Positions 16,558-26,951 are shown, numbered from the stretch's first letter. The stretch: 64,000 nt of DNA from Levilactobacillus andaensis (GCF_016861695.1 NZ_BOLP01000005.1:62001-126000); one strand, 5' to 3'. Numbers and translations are program-made. Notes: a model not told the origin generated them from the sequence alone.

Positions 16558-17970
16558 GTGGACGCCATTAATAAAACACCTAAAGAAGTCGTCGCCTTAC
16601 TCGACCAATACGTCATTGGCCAGGACGAGGCTAAAAAGGCGATTGCGATTGCCTTACGTAACCGTTACCGCCGCATGCAACTAGATGCAGCCATGCAAGA
16701 AGAAATTTCACCGAAGAACATGTTGATGATCGGACCGACCGGGGTTGGGAAAACTGAAATTGCCCGCCGGTTAGCCAAGATCGTTCACGCGCCATTTACC
16801 AAGGTCGAAGCCAGCAAGTTTACCGAAGTTGGCTACGTTGGTCGTGATGTGGAATCCATGGTCCGTGACTTGGTCGAGGTTTCCGTTGCGATGGAAAAAC
16901 AAGACCAATTTAAGAACGTTCGTGCCGATGCCATCCAAGCCGCTAACAAGCGTCTGGTCAAGCTGCTGGCACCCGCTAAGAAGAAAGAAAACAAGAACAA
17001 CAACGACTTCGCCAACATGATGAACATGTTCTCCCAGATGCAAAATGGTCAAACACCAACCGCACCGGGTGAAGAGGAAGAAGTTACCGACGATATCCGT
17101 AACGAACGCCTGTCCTTATCCGAACAACTCGATAAGGGCCTGCTCGAAAACCATATGGTCGAAATCGAAATGGACGATCCCCAACAAGCCAACGCCGGCG
17201 ACAACAACATGCTGGGCCAAATGGGTGTGGACCTCAACGATACGTTGGGTGCTATCATGCCAAAGAAACGCATCAAGCGGACGGTCACGGTCACTGAAGC
17301 CCGGGAAATCCTGGTCGCTGAGGAATCCGAGAAGTTGGTCAACAACGCCGACATCAATCATGATGCCATCAAGCGGGCCGAAAATACCGGGATCATCTTC
17401 CTCGACGAAATTGATAAGATCGCCAAGGGCAGTAGCCAAAACAGCGGCGACGTTTCCCGTGAAGGGGTCCAACGCGATATCTTACCAATCGTCGAAGGAA
17501 CGCAGGTCAAGACCAAGTATGGGACCATCGACACCGACCACATTCTGTTCATCGCCGCTGGGGCCTTTGCTGAATCGAAGCCTAGCGATTTGATTGCCGA
17601 ATTACAGGGGCGTTTCCCAATCCGGGTCGAATTAAACGACCTGAGCAAGGACGACTTCGTTAAGATCTTGACGGAACCCAACAATGCCTTGATCAAGCAA
17701 TACATCGCCTTGATCGGTACCGACAACGTTAAGGTGACCTTCACCATGGAAGCCATCGAGCGGATCGCCGACTTGGCCTTTGAACTGAACCACGAGAACC
17801 AAAATATTGGGGCCCGTCGTTTACAGACTGTGCTGGAAAAGCTGTTGGAAGACCTGTTATTTGAGGGCCCCGACATGGGTACTGGCGACGTCACGATTAC
17901 CGAGAGTTACGTCAACGATAAGATTGGTGACATTGTGCAGAACAAGGACCTGTCGCGTTACATCCTGTAA
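16558..17970 (+). CDS. hslU: HslU (ClpY) ATPase subunit
   Basis: This encodes 470 residues of the AAA+ unfoldase that feeds HslV. It begins DAINKTPKEVVALLDQYVIG, with Walker A GPTGVGKTEIARRLA at about residue 60, Walker B GIIFLDEIDKIA at about 280, and the C-terminal tail DLSRYIL that docks into HslV. The intermediate I-domain (about 110-240) is Asn- and Gln-rich. The start is GTG after CGGAGG. The gene codY, which follows in Bacillus, is absent; a terminator follows. Confidence 0.96.
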   Translation: MDAINKTPKEVVALLDQYVIGQDEAKKAIAIALRNRYRRMQLDAAMQEEISPKNMLMIGPTGVGKTEIARRLAKIVHAPFTKVEASKFTEVGYVGRDVESMVRDLVEVSVAMEKQDQFKNVRADAIQAANKRLVKLLAPAKKKENKNNNDFANMMNMFSQMQNGQTPTAPGEEEEVTDDIRNERLSLSEQLDKGLLENHMVEIEMDDPQQANAGDNNMLGQMGVDLNDTLGAIMPKKRIKRTVTVTEAREILVAEESEKLVNNADINHDAIKRAENTGIIFLDEIDKIAKGSSQNSGDVSREGVQRDILPIVEGTQVKTKYGTIDTDHILFIAAGAFAESKPSDLIAELQGRFPIRVELNDLSKDDFVKILTEPNNALIKQYIALIGTDNVKVTFTMEAIERIADLAFELNHENQNIGARRLQTVLEKLLEDLLFEGPDMGTGDVTITESYVNDKIGDIVQNKDLSRYIL

Positions 17971-17980
17971 ATAATTTGTG

Positions 17981-18011
17981 GGGCCGAGACGGTTGTCTTG
18001 GTCCTTTTTTT
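17981..18011 (+). terminator. Terminator of the xerC-hslVU operon
   Basis: Stem GGGCCGAGAC/GTCTTGGTCC with two G-U pairs, GGTT loop, then seven T. Confidence 0.85.
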
Positions 18012-18067
18012 CGTCAATCGGGTATGATGGGGATAGTGAAAAACGTTGTGTAAACCGGCCGTACTAC

Positions 18068-18226
18068 GGATGTCAGGGATTCCGCCTGCTGTGGGGACGC
18101 TGAAGCGCTAGGCTGAGCGCGCGACTTTAAGCCGGGAGAAACGCCCATCTTAAAGTTCGCCCGTGGTGTAGACCGGGGAAACCCCGGTCAACACCACCTC
18201 CACGGCTGGCTCCATCCCTGACATCC
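18068..18226. repeat. Palindromic intergenic element with nested hairpins
   Basis: Outer arms GGATGTCAGGGAT (18068-18080) and the complement at 18214-18226 enclose two further stem-loops: ACTTTAAG/CTTAAAGT and GTGGTGT-GACCGGGG with its complement around AAA. The multi-branched plan is like family B at 14772, but the sequence is different. It could be a MITE or a structured RNA. The rest of the 470-base gap to 18440 shows nothing else. Confidence 0.65.
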
Positions 18227-18439
18227 TCCGGCTAAGACTACTTTCTACCCACAACAAATGCTAGATTCCATGACCTGACTTATTCGCATAACAGGTTTGA
18301 CTAGGGAGCATCATACTAGATTGATGGGTCCAACCACGTTTAATCCCATTTCATGGCCGATAACTGGGCAACAATTACTTGTCATCTGGGTCTGAATCTC
18401 TAATTTAAAAATAATCAAAAACAAACGGGAGGAATTTAC

Positions 18440-19315
18440 ATGCTAACGTTAAAGAACACGTATTTAACGGTTAAAATTAATCCCTTGGGCGCCGAGTTAA
18501 CCAGCGTTCAGGACAACGACAGTCACTTGGAATACATGTGGCAGGCGGATAAGGCCTATTGGGGCCGCCACGCACCGTTTTTATTCCCCATCGTGGGCCG
18601 GCTACAAGACAATCAGTATCGTTTGGCAGGGAAGACCTATCAGATGACGCAACATGGGTTTGCCCGTGACCGTGAGTTTCAGGTGGTCGCTCAGACGGAT
18701 ACAGAATTAAGCTTACAACTGACAGCTGACGAGCAGAGTCGCCAGCTCTTTCCTAGCGACTTTACACTGACGATCACCTATACGCTGGTCGATCATCGGC
18801 TAAAGGTCGCCGCAGAGGTTACCAATCCGGCCGATACACCACTGGTCTTTTCATTCGGTGCCCATCCCGGCTTCAACGTGCCATTGGGCGAGGCAATCGC
18901 TGATTTTACCGACTATCAAGTCACCGTTTCTCCTAAACAAACGTATCAGCGGGTCCCACTTGTCGGGCCATACAGCGATACCTGCCATCCGGTCCCACTC
19001 GACTTGACCAAGCCGCTACAGTTGGACCATCAATTATTTGCGCACGATGCGCAGGTCCTCGCGCTGGACAATCAAGAGACCACGCTCATGCTGAGCAGTA
19101 CCGTCAATGATCACGGTATCGCCTTGACGCTTGCGGCGCCGTACGTGGGCGTCTGGTCCCCATATCCGAAGCAGGCCCCCTTTGTCTGCATCGAACCTTG
19201 GTGGGGCTTAGCGGACGATGTTCAGGCCACAGGGGACCTCGAAACGAAGGTCGCCATCAATCACCTGGCTGCTCACAAGAGTTTCCAGGCGGGGTATGAA
19301 ATCACTTATTTCTAA
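18440..19315 (+). CDS. Aldose 1-epimerase family protein (LacX-like)
   Basis: This encodes 291 residues of the galactose-mutarotase fold. Visible family features are the Asn-Pro-Leu-Gly-Ala-Glu start of the beta sandwich, FLFPIVGRL, the His in QHGFARD, FGAHPGFN with the second His, and the Glu in CIEPWWG. These fit the LacX/YeaD-like branch rather than classic GalM. The substrate is some hexose or hexose-6-phosphate and cannot be named from sequence. GGAGG precedes the ATG; the gene stands alone. Confidence 0.88.
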   Translation: MLTLKNTYLTVKINPLGAELTSVQDNDSHLEYMWQADKAYWGRHAPFLFPIVGRLQDNQYRLAGKTYQMTQHGFARDREFQVVAQTDTELSLQLTADEQSRQLFPSDFTLTITYTLVDHRLKVAAEVTNPADTPLVFSFGAHPGFNVPLGEAIADFTDYQVTVSPKQTYQRVPLVGPYSDTCHPVPLDLTKPLQLDHQLFAHDAQVLALDNQETTLMLSSTVNDHGIALTLAAPYVGVWSPYPKQAPFVCIEPWWGLADDVQATGDLETKVAINHLAAHKSFQAGYEITYF

Positions 19316-19339
19316 GGTTAAAAATTCGTGTTAGTTCGC

Positions 19340-19476
19340 AGCGCTATATTATGTTGTCGAAACGTGTGCCCAAAGGCAGTCGGTTCCGCTTAAACCTGAT
19401 AAGCAAACAATCCAAGTTCGGGATTATTCGCTTATCAGCCTTAATGCTCGCCGACTAACCACCTTTAGGCGTACTC
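19340..19476. repeat. Palindromic element family A, copy 1
   Basis: About 135 bases. A CAAAGGCAGTCGG segment (19371-19383) pairs with CCGACTAACC-ACCTTT near 19451-19466, and an inner stem GATAAGC/GCTTATC holds AAACAATCC/GGATTATTC. Copies 2 (57263) and 3 (59058, inverted) have GATAGAC with GTCTATC or GGCTATC at the inner stem. Co-variation of both arms shows the fold is kept. Confidence 0.75.
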
Positions 19477-19483
19477 TGTCAAT

Positions 19484-19520
19484 AAAAAAGGAGGCCAGGA
19501 CAACAATGTCCGGGTCTCCT
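19484..19520 (-). terminator. Terminator of plsY
   Basis: Read on the minus strand: GGAGACCCGGAC, a 6-base loop, GTCCTGGCCTCC, then TTTTTT. Confidence 0.85.
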
Positions 19521-19527
19521 TACGTCT

Positions 19528-20160
19528 CTAACGCGATTTAGATTTTTGCCGCTTGTGATAGCCCCGACCAAAGGGAACCATCGATTCCGTACCTTCGCGG
19601 ATTCGCTGAATATTGGCGCGGTGACGATAAAAAACAAAGATGGTCAAGACCAACGCAATTCCTGTCAGGTACCAATCCTGAAATGCCAGGGAGATCAGCG
19701 TAATCAGGCTAAAAGCAATCATGCTGGCGAGACTGACCATGCTGGTCCAGTAGATCAGGCTGACCCACAACCCGGCCGCAATCACAAACATGATGGGATT
19801 GTAAGCCAACAGCATCCCCGCAGACGTGGCAACGGCCTTACCACCCTTGAAGTGATCGAAGATCGACACCGTGTGGCCCAGGATAGCGAATAGACCAAAT
19901 AGCAGTGGGGTCGCCGTTCCTAAAAATGTCGTCACATGCCCGAGGGTCGGTAGCAAGGTGGCCACACTTCCCTTAGCGATGTCGAGCACCATGACGGCCG
20001 TTCCGGCGTAGGGGCCTAAGACCCGGTACGTATTGGTCGTTCCAATATTGCCAGATCCTGATTGCCGAATATCCGTTCCAAAGAAGGCTTTACCAACCCA
20101 GACCCCGTTAGGAATGGCGCCTAGTAGGTAAGCAAAAATAAGTAATCCAATTAATTTCAC
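19528..20160 (-). CDS. plsY: Glycerol-3-phosphate acyltransferase PlsY
   Basis: This encodes 210 residues of the integral membrane enzyme that transfers acyl from acyl-phosphate to glycerol-3-phosphate, the first step of phospholipid synthesis. Conserved loops are SGNIGTTNTYRVLG (about residues 36-49), GKAVATSAG (about 103-111) and the C-terminal YRHRANIQRI. At least five membrane helices are visible. It is the only minus-strand gene of the left arm and lies divergent from parE, as in many lactobacilli. Confidence 0.95.
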   Translation of the reverse strand: MKLIGLLIFAYLLGAIPNGVWVGKAFFGTDIRQSGSGNIGTTNTYRVLGPYAGTAVMVLDIAKGSVATLLPTLGHVTTFLGTATPLLFGLFAILGHTVSIFDHFKGGKAVATSAGMLLAYNPIMFVIAAGLWVSLIYWTSMVSLASMIAFSLITLISLAFQDWYLTGIALVLTIFVFYRHRANIQRIREGTESMVPFGRGYHKRQKSKSR

Positions 20161-20431
20161 GACTCAATTCCTCCGCTCTTTCTCCCAATGTGGTCCTCAT
20201 GACCGCACTGCAAATAAGCTGTTCTATATTTTAGCATGTTTTCCGCGTCACGCCAATTATCTCAAGAGAACTAGCCAGTTTTTAACTTCCTGTGGTATGA
20301 TAATGTGGTTATTGTTGACCACAGTGTGGGCGTTTGTCCATTTCATTTGAACATATGTTCGCATTACGGTAAACTAGGTAAGTATTGCAACACATCATTT
20401 AAAACGAATAAAATGTAAAGGGGATTTACGC

Positions 20432-22402
20432 ATGGCGAAAGCAAAACCAAAGTACGACGATTCCTCCATTCAGGTCTTGGAGGGATTGGAAGCTGTTCGT
20501 AAACGTCCTGGGATGTATATCGGCTCAACCGACGGCCGTGGACTACACCACTTGGTCTACGAAATCGTGGATAACGCCGTTGATGAAGCCTTAGCGGGCT
20601 ACGGTAAAGAAATTAACGTAACCATTCACCAGGATAATAGTATCACGGTGGTCGACCACGGACGGGGTATGCCAGTCGGTATGCACGCCTCAGGGATTCC
20701 GACACCCGAGGTCATCTTAACGGTCCTCCATGCCGGGGGTAAATTTGGCCAAGGAGGCTACAAGACCTCTGGTGGACTCCATGGGGTCGGGGCTTCCGTT
20801 GTGAACGCGCTGTCCAGCAAGCTGACCGTGACCATTGTGCGTGACGGTGTGCGCTACCAAGAAAAATTTGCGGACGGTGGGAAACCACAAGGGACACTGA
20901 AAAAATTAGGCAATACCCGCGCTCATAACGGGACCACACTTGACTTCAAACCAGACAGTAGTATTTTCACTACTACTGTCTATAACTTCGGCACCTTGTC
21001 CGAACGGTTACGTGAGTCGGCGTTCCTGCTGAAGGGCGTTAAGATCACGCTGACCGACGAACGCGAGGGCCAAGAAAAAGCCGAAGAATATCATTTTGAA
21101 GACGGTATCAAAGAGTTTGTTGGTTATCTGAACGAAGACAAGGATACGTTAGGCAACGTCATGTACTTTGACGGCAAGAAAGACGGCATCGAGGTCGAAG
21201 TTGCCGCTCAGTACAACGACGGCTATACCGAAAACCTCCTGTCCTTTGTCAACAACGTCCGGACCAAAGACGGCGGAACCCATGAAGTCGGGATGCGCAG
21301 TGGCTGGACCAAGGCATTCAACGAATACGCACGCAAGGTCGGCCTGTTAAAGGACCGCGATAAGAACTTAGAAGGTTCCGACGTTCGTGAAGGACTCTCT
21401 GCGGTTATTTCACTGCGGGTCCCCGAAAATCTCCTGCAATTCGAAGGCCAAACCAAGGAAAAGTTGGGGACGCCCGAGGCACGGACCATCGTGGATAGTG
21501 TCATCAGTGAACAACTTGGCTACTACCTGATGGAAAACGGAGACTTCGGTAAGATGTTGATCAAGAAGTCTACGCAAGCCCGTCAGGCACGAGAAGCCGC
21601 CCGTAAAGCGCGTGACGAAAGCCGAAATGGCAAGCGGCATAAGAAACATGAACGCTTGTTGTCCGGTAAGCTCACCCCGGCACAGTCCAAAAATGCGTCC
21701 AAGAACGAACTATTCTTAGTCGAAGGGGACTCCGCCGGCGGTTCAGCTAAACAGGGCCGTAACCGGAAGTTCCAAGCCATCCTGCCTTTACGGGGGAAAG
21801 TGCTGAACACGGAACGGGCCAAGCTCCCAGACATTATGAAAAATGAAGAAATCAGCACCATGATCTATACCATTGGGGCCGGTGTCGGAACTGAATTTAA
21901 CATTGAGGACGCTAACTACGACAAGATCATTATCATGACCGATGCCGATGATGACGGTGCCCATATTCAGATTCTGCTACTGACCTTCTTCTACAAGTAC
22001 ATGCGGCCAATGATCGACGCTGGGCGGGTCTACATTGCCCTGCCACCGCTGTATCGGATCAAGCGGACCGGGAAGAGCCAGGATATCGAATACGCTTGGA
22101 CCAATGACGAATTGACCGAAAAGACCCAGAAAATTCCCAACCACGGTTATAACCTCCAACGCTTTAAGGGGTTAGGGGAAATGGATGCCGAACAACTGTG
22201 GGAAACGACCATGGATCCCGACAACCGGACACTGATTCGCGTTCAGATCGACGATGCTGCCCTGGCCGAACGCCGGGTCACCACCTTGATGGGCGATAAG
22301 GTCGAACCGCGTCGGAAATGGATCGAAAACAACGTTCAATTTACGCTGGAAGACGACAACACCAGCTTATTAGAAAATGATGCCACGTCGACCAGTGATT
22401 AA
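20432..22402 (+). CDS. parE: DNA topoisomerase IV subunit B
   Basis: This encodes 656 residues. The GHKL ATPase shows VLEGLEAVRKRPGMYIG, DNAVDEALAG and GGLHGVGASVVNALS; the Toprim domain shows ELFLVEGDSAGGSAKQGR and MTDADDDGAHI. It is ParE rather than GyrB by its pairing with parC and by PlsY next door, the usual Gram-positive arrangement. Topo IV unlinks sister chromosomes; location near the terminus is notable. AAAGGGGAT precedes the ATG. Confidence 0.96.
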   Translation: MAKAKPKYDDSSIQVLEGLEAVRKRPGMYIGSTDGRGLHHLVYEIVDNAVDEALAGYGKEINVTIHQDNSITVVDHGRGMPVGMHASGIPTPEVILTVLHAGGKFGQGGYKTSGGLHGVGASVVNALSSKLTVTIVRDGVRYQEKFADGGKPQGTLKKLGNTRAHNGTTLDFKPDSSIFTTTVYNFGTLSERLRESAFLLKGVKITLTDEREGQEKAEEYHFEDGIKEFVGYLNEDKDTLGNVMYFDGKKDGIEVEVAAQYNDGYTENLLSFVNNVRTKDGGTHEVGMRSGWTKAFNEYARKVGLLKDRDKNLEGSDVREGLSAVISLRVPENLLQFEGQTKEKLGTPEARTIVDSVISEQLGYYLMENGDFGKMLIKKSTQARQAREAARKARDESRNGKRHKKHERLLSGKLTPAQSKNASKNELFLVEGDSAGGSAKQGRNRKFQAILPLRGKVLNTERAKLPDIMKNEEISTMIYTIGAGVGTEFNIEDANYDKIIIMTDADDDGAHIQILLLTFFYKYMRPMIDAGRVYIALPPLYRIKRTGKSQDIEYAWTNDELTEKTQKIPNHGYNLQRFKGLGEMDAEQLWETTMDPDNRTLIRVQIDDAALAERRVTTLMGDKVEPRRKWIENNVQFTLEDDNTSLLENDATSTSD

Positions 22403-22429
22403 TCGACCGGTGAAAGGAGCAAACATGTC

Positions 22430-24877
22430 GTGAGTGAAGGACAAAAAATTCAAGAACTAACTCTGGAAGAAGTCATGGGGGATCGTTTTGGTCGTTATTC
22501 CAAATCCATCATCCAAGAGCGGGCCTTACCCGACGTCAGAGACGGGTTAAAACCCGTTCAACGGCGGATCTTGTTTGCCATGAACAAGGATGGCAACACC
22601 TACGATAAAGGCTTCCGGAAGTCCGCGAAGTCTGTCGGAAACGTCATGGGGAACTTTCACCCCCATGGCGATAGCTCCATCTACGAAGCGTTGACCCGGA
22701 TGAGTCAAGATTGGAAGGTTCGCGAACCCCTGATCGAGATGCACGGGAACAACGGGTCCATGGATGGTGACCCGGCCGCTGCCATGCGGTATACCGAAGC
22801 CCGTTTAAGTAAATTAGCCGGTGAAATGTTACGGGACATCGACAAAGATACGGTTGAAATGGTCCTCAACTTCGATGATACCGAGTACGAACCAACCGTC
22901 TTACCAGCCCGTTTTCCTAACCTGCTGGTCAATGGGGCAACCGGGATCTCTGCTGGTTACGCCACGGACATTCCGCCGCACAACTTAGGCGAAGTCGTTG
23001 ACGCCTGCATTTACCTGTTGAGTCATCCCAAGGCTAGCCTGGAAGAACTCATGGGCTTTGTTCAAGGACCAGACTTCCCAACCGGCGGGATCATCCAAGG
23101 AAAAGACGGCATCGTTAAGGCCTATGAAACCGGTCGTGGTCGCGTGGTCGTTCGTTCTAAGACGGCGATTGAAGCCTTACGGGGTAATAAGAGCCAGATT
23201 ACGGTCACGGAAATTCCGTATGAAGTCAACAAAGCTCAGTTGGTCAAAAAGATCGATGAGATTCGTTTGAACAAGAAGGTCGAAGGCTTGGCCGAAGTTC
23301 GGGACGAAACCGACCGGGATGGACTACGGATCGCCATTGAACTGAAACGAGATGCCGATGCTCAGGGTGTGCTCAACTACCTGTTTAAGAACACCGAATT
23401 GCAGATTACCTACAACTTCAACATGGTCGCCATCAACCACAAGCGGCCCGAACACGTTGGGCTAAAGACCATTTTGACGGCTTATCTGGAGCATCAACGT
23501 CAGGTCATCACGAAACGCACGGAATACGACCTGCAAAAGGCCTTAGACCGGCAGCACATCGTCACTGGCCTGATCAAGGCCCTGTCTATTCTGGACCAAG
23601 TGATCAAGACCATTCGTGCCAGCAAGAACCGCCGGGATGCCCGCGACAATCTGGTCAACACCTATGACTTCTCCGAAAAGCAGGCGGACGCCATTGTCGC
23701 CTTACAACTTTACCGGTTGACCAATACCGACGTGACCCAGTTAGAGGCTGAATCCGAAAAACTATCCGCGGCCATTGCGGAAGACCACAAGATCTTAGCT
23801 GACCCTAAGACCTTGAATGCCGTCTTGCGCAAGGAACTTAAGGCAGTGGGCAAAGAATACCGGAACCCTCGACGGACCGAGATTCAGGCTGAAATTGAAG
23901 ACCTGAAGATCAATACCGAGGTCACGGTTGCCGACGAAGAAGTCGTGGTTCTCGTGAGTCACGATGGTTACCTGAAGCGCTCCGGCGTTCGGTCATACAC
24001 GGCATCCGATCCTGACGACAACGGGCTAAAGGATGAGGATTACCCAATCTTCATGCAAAAGCTCAGTACGCTAGACCACTTAATGATGTTCACCAACAAG
24101 GGGAATCTCATTTATCGGCCTGTCCACGAGATCAGTGACGTCAAATGGAAGGAAACCGGTGAACACATTTCGCAGACCACTGGCTTAGCCGCCGACGAAG
24201 AAATCGTTGCCACGTTTGCCTTCAAGACGCTCAAGGAACCCGGTCGTTTCTTAATCGCAACCAGCGATGGCTACATCAAGCAAACGGCCTTTAGCGACCT
24301 GACGCCTGGCCGGACGTACAAGAGTCGTGCCGCTGTATATGAAAAGCTTAAGCATCCTGAAGCTAAAGTTGTGCAGGTTAAGTATCTGACCGAACCGATC
24401 GACCAGGGAATCCTGCTCGTCTCCAAGAACGGGTACGCCTTGCGTTACAGTATCGACGAAGTCTCCGTCAACGGTGCCCGGACGACCGGCGTACGGTCGA
24501 TGGACCTGCGTGACGATGACGAGGTCGTTAACTTGGCGCTCGTCACCGATAGCGATACCATTGCCATGATTACACAACGGGGGGCATTCAAGCGACTAGC
24601 CATGAAGGAACTTTCCGTCACCAGTCGTGCCCGTCGCGGCGTCATCGTCTTGCGTGAGTTGAAGCGTGATCCGCACCGAATTGTTGATTTCATGGCAATT
24701 CCTGCGGGTAATCCGGCACTGGAAATTCTGACCAGTCGCGAACGGACGCATGATGTCTTACCAACGGAACACCCATTAAGTGGTCGTTACTCCAACGGTT
24801 CTTTTGTGGTCGACACGGATGTCGAGGGGATTCCAACCCAATTACGCGTTAAACCGACAACACTCGTTTTAGACTAG
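22430..24877 (+). CDS. parC: DNA topoisomerase IV subunit A
   Basis: This encodes 815 residues. The breakage-reunion domain contains RALPDVRDGLKPVQRRILFA and the catalytic Tyr in AMRYTEARLSKLA. The quinolone region reads HPHGDSSIYEA, with the usual Ser and Glu residues, so no resistance substitution is seen there. A C-terminal beta-pinwheel of about 300 residues follows. The start is GTG, 10 bases after AAAGGAG; an ATG just upstream at 22425 opens only a two-codon frame. It forms an operon with parE. Confidence 0.96.
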   Translation: MSEGQKIQELTLEEVMGDRFGRYSKSIIQERALPDVRDGLKPVQRRILFAMNKDGNTYDKGFRKSAKSVGNVMGNFHPHGDSSIYEALTRMSQDWKVREPLIEMHGNNGSMDGDPAAAMRYTEARLSKLAGEMLRDIDKDTVEMVLNFDDTEYEPTVLPARFPNLLVNGATGISAGYATDIPPHNLGEVVDACIYLLSHPKASLEELMGFVQGPDFPTGGIIQGKDGIVKAYETGRGRVVVRSKTAIEALRGNKSQITVTEIPYEVNKAQLVKKIDEIRLNKKVEGLAEVRDETDRDGLRIAIELKRDADAQGVLNYLFKNTELQITYNFNMVAINHKRPEHVGLKTILTAYLEHQRQVITKRTEYDLQKALDRQHIVTGLIKALSILDQVIKTIRASKNRRDARDNLVNTYDFSEKQADAIVALQLYRLTNTDVTQLEAESEKLSAAIAEDHKILADPKTLNAVLRKELKAVGKEYRNPRRTEIQAEIEDLKINTEVTVADEEVVVLVSHDGYLKRSGVRSYTASDPDDNGLKDEDYPIFMQKLSTLDHLMMFTNKGNLIYRPVHEISDVKWKETGEHISQTTGLAADEEIVATFAFKTLKEPGRFLIATSDGYIKQTAFSDLTPGRTYKSRAAVYEKLKHPEAKVVQVKYLTEPIDQGILLVSKNGYALRYSIDEVSVNGARTTGVRSMDLRDDDEVVNLALVTDSDTIAMITQRGAFKRLAMKELSVTSRARRGVIVLRELKRDPHRIVDFMAIPAGNPALEILTSRERTHDVLPTEHPLSGRYSNGSFVVDTDVEGIPTQLRVKPTTLVLD

Positions 24878-24887
24878 TTAGTTGCTA

Positions 24888-24922
24888 GCAATGATTTTAT
24901 AAGCAGAAATCGTTGCGCTTTT
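24888..24922 (+). terminator. Probable terminator after parC
   Basis: Stem GCAATGATTT/AAATCGTTGC (one G-T pair), 9-base loop and a short T-run. Confidence 0.5.
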
Positions 24923-25003
24923 AGGCCAAACAGCCTATCATAGTGATTAATAGTAACCATTAGGTTGGCCTGGTATCAGACTAATCACAAGGAGTAAAAG
25001 CGG

Positions 25004-25963
25004 ATGAAGACGAAACAGGAAAGTATCTTTTCTTCAAAGACCTTGACGTATTTCCTACAGCTTGCGGAAACCATGAATTACACCCAAGCTGCTCAGATTT
25101 TAGGAATTACGCAACCGGCATTGACGCAGCAGATCAAGAAACTCGAACGGACTGTGGGGGCACCGCTCTTCTATTCGGTCGGGAAGAAACTGCGGTTATC
25201 TGACGCTGGTTACACGATGTTGGACGCCACGCACAAGATTTATGGAATCCTGAACCAAGCCACTGATGAGATTCAACAGTCGACTAGCGCAACTCAGGGA
25301 GAAATCAACATTGGGCTACTGGCCTCCATGGAAGACGCCGTTTTTGAGGACTTCGCCATCTTGTCCTACCAAAATAATCCCGACTTGAAGATTTCTTTTC
25401 ACATGTTAACGCGGAAGGAAATTTGGGAACGACTGGAAAATAATAAGATTGATCTGGCCATCATGTACCTGCCGGACGATTCGATTAAGAACTGGAAGCC
25501 CTACGAATCCAAGAAGATCATTTCGGATGACCTCTTGTTCATCCATCACGACGAACAACTGTCTAAGAAACGACGGATCAAGTTCAAGGACACGACAGCC
25601 GATGTTTGGGCCATGTATCCGGAGGGCTACTACCTGAATCAGACGTTGCATGAAGCCTACAAGAACCAACTGGCTGATTTTCCAAAGAGTGTCGCCAACT
25701 TCACGACACCAACTCAGCTGTTGCACTTCTCCATGCAGACACAAGCGTCCACAGCATTGCCGAATTCGTTTATGATTGGTCAGGATGCCTTGCCGCAGAC
25801 TTGGACGGCTCATTTCGATCCCAACATCCGCTTCGACCTAGCCTTTGTATTTCGCAAGGGTAAAGCCGAAATTCCGCGAATCAGCCACTTCTTGGCCCAA
25901 TTCGATCGTTATCTTCACACCGACGATTACATTTCGCGGCTCAAACAATTGCGTAACAAGTAA
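25004..25963 (+). CDS. LysR-family transcriptional regulator
   Basis: This encodes 319 residues. The N-terminal winged HTH is TLTYFLQLAETMNYTQAAQI, then LGITQPALTQQIKKLE (about residues 10-55). A substrate-binding domain of periplasmic-protein type fills the rest. ACAAGGAG precedes the ATG. The gene ends 33 bases before ppaC, on the same strand; LysR proteins normally control a divergent neighbour, and here none is adjacent on the left except parC. Inducer and targets unknown. Confidence 0.9.
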   Translation: MKTKQESIFSSKTLTYFLQLAETMNYTQAAQILGITQPALTQQIKKLERTVGAPLFYSVGKKLRLSDAGYTMLDATHKIYGILNQATDEIQQSTSATQGEINIGLLASMEDAVFEDFAILSYQNNPDLKISFHMLTRKEIWERLENNKIDLAIMYLPDDSIKNWKPYESKKIISDDLLFIHHDEQLSKKRRIKFKDTTADVWAMYPEGYYLNQTLHEAYKNQLADFPKSVANFTTPTQLLHFSMQTQASTALPNSFMIGQDALPQTWTAHFDPNIRFDLAFVFRKGKAEIPRISHFLAQFDRYLHTDDYISRLKQLRNK

Positions 25964-25996
25964 CACTAAAACTATTCTGTTAAAGGAGTTCTACTC

Positions 25997-26926
25997 ATGA
26001 GTAAGTCATTAGTTTTCGGTCACCAGAATCCAGATACGGACGCCATCGTTGCAGCCAAGGCGTTTGCCTACTTCCAAACCCAAAAGGGCTACGACGTTGA
26101 AGCCGTTGCCTTGGGCGAACCTAACATGGAAACCACTTACGTTTTAAACCACTTCGACGAACCAGCACCACGGGTCGTTAAGACGGTTGCCAATGAAGTT
26201 GATAACGTCATGTTAGTCGACCATAACGAAGCTCAACAAAGTGTTAGTGACCTCGACAAGGTGCAGGTCAGCTTCGTCGTTGACCATCACCGGATTGCCA
26301 ACTTCGAGACGACTTCACCGCTGTACTACCGGGCAGAACCCGTTGGTTGCACGAGCACGATCTTGACCGAAATGTTTAACGAAGAGAAGATGGAAATTCC
26401 TGCCAAATTGGCTGGTTTGATGTTATCCGCCATCATCTCCGACACGTTGTTACTCCAATCCCCAACCACGACCGATACCGACCGTGAAGCCGTTCGTATG
26501 TTAGCTGAAATTGCTGACATCGACGTTCAAAGCTACGGCATCGCCATGTTGAAGGCGGGGACGAACTTGGCTGCTAAGAGCGACAAGGAACTCATCGATG
26601 GCGATGCTAAGTCATTCGACATGGCTGGCAAGAGCGTGCGCATCGGCCAAATCAACACGGTCGACTTAGCCGACGTTCTAGATCGTCAAGCTGGTTTGGA
26701 AAAGGAAATGCAAGCTGAAATGGCCGCTGATGGCTACGACTTGTTCATTACCTTGGCAACCAACGTCTTGAACAGTGACTCCGAATTAATCGTTGCTGGT
26801 GAACCTAAGTCAGTTGTCGAAAAAGCCTTCAACACCAAGCTTGACAACAACCGTGCTAGTTTACCTGGCGTTGTTTCCCGGAAGAAGCAAGTTGTGCCAC
26901 CGTTGACGGCTGCTTTCGAGGCTTAA
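25997..26926 (+). CDS. ppaC: Manganese-dependent inorganic pyrophosphatase
   Basis: This encodes 309 residues, normal for family II pyrophosphatases of the DHH superfamily. Metal-site motifs are [32 protein letters not shown] and the C-terminal [10 protein letters not shown] for phosphate binding. It hydrolyses PPi and drives biosynthetic reactions. AAAGGAG precedes the ATG; a strong terminator follows. Confidence 0.96.
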   Translation: MSKSLVFGHQNPDTDAIVAAKAFAYFQTQKGYDVEAVALGEPNMETTYVLNHFDEPAPRVVKTVANEVDNVMLVDHNEAQQSVSDLDKVQVSFVVDHHRIANFETTSPLYYRAEPVGCTSTILTEMFNEEKMEIPAKLAGLMLSAIISDTLLLQSPTTTDTDREAVRMLAEIADIDVQSYGIAMLKAGTNLAAKSDKELIDGDAKSFDMAGKSVRIGQINTVDLADVLDRQAGLEKEMQAEMAADGYDLFITLATNVLNSDSELIVAGEPKSVVEKAFNTKLDNNRASLPGVVSRKKQVVPPLTAAFEA

Positions 26927-26951
26927 TTCGCTCAATTTACAATCTGAATAG

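Noticed and set aside
17045-17593. 182-codon plus frame inside hslU
   Set aside because: Out-of-frame shadow of the conserved hslU gene; composition rich in Ser, Arg and Thr without structure.
22925-22980. Quinolone-resistance change in parC
   Set aside because: The relevant motif HPHGDSSIYEA, encoded near 22660-22692, has the usual Ser and Glu, so no resistance substitution is present.
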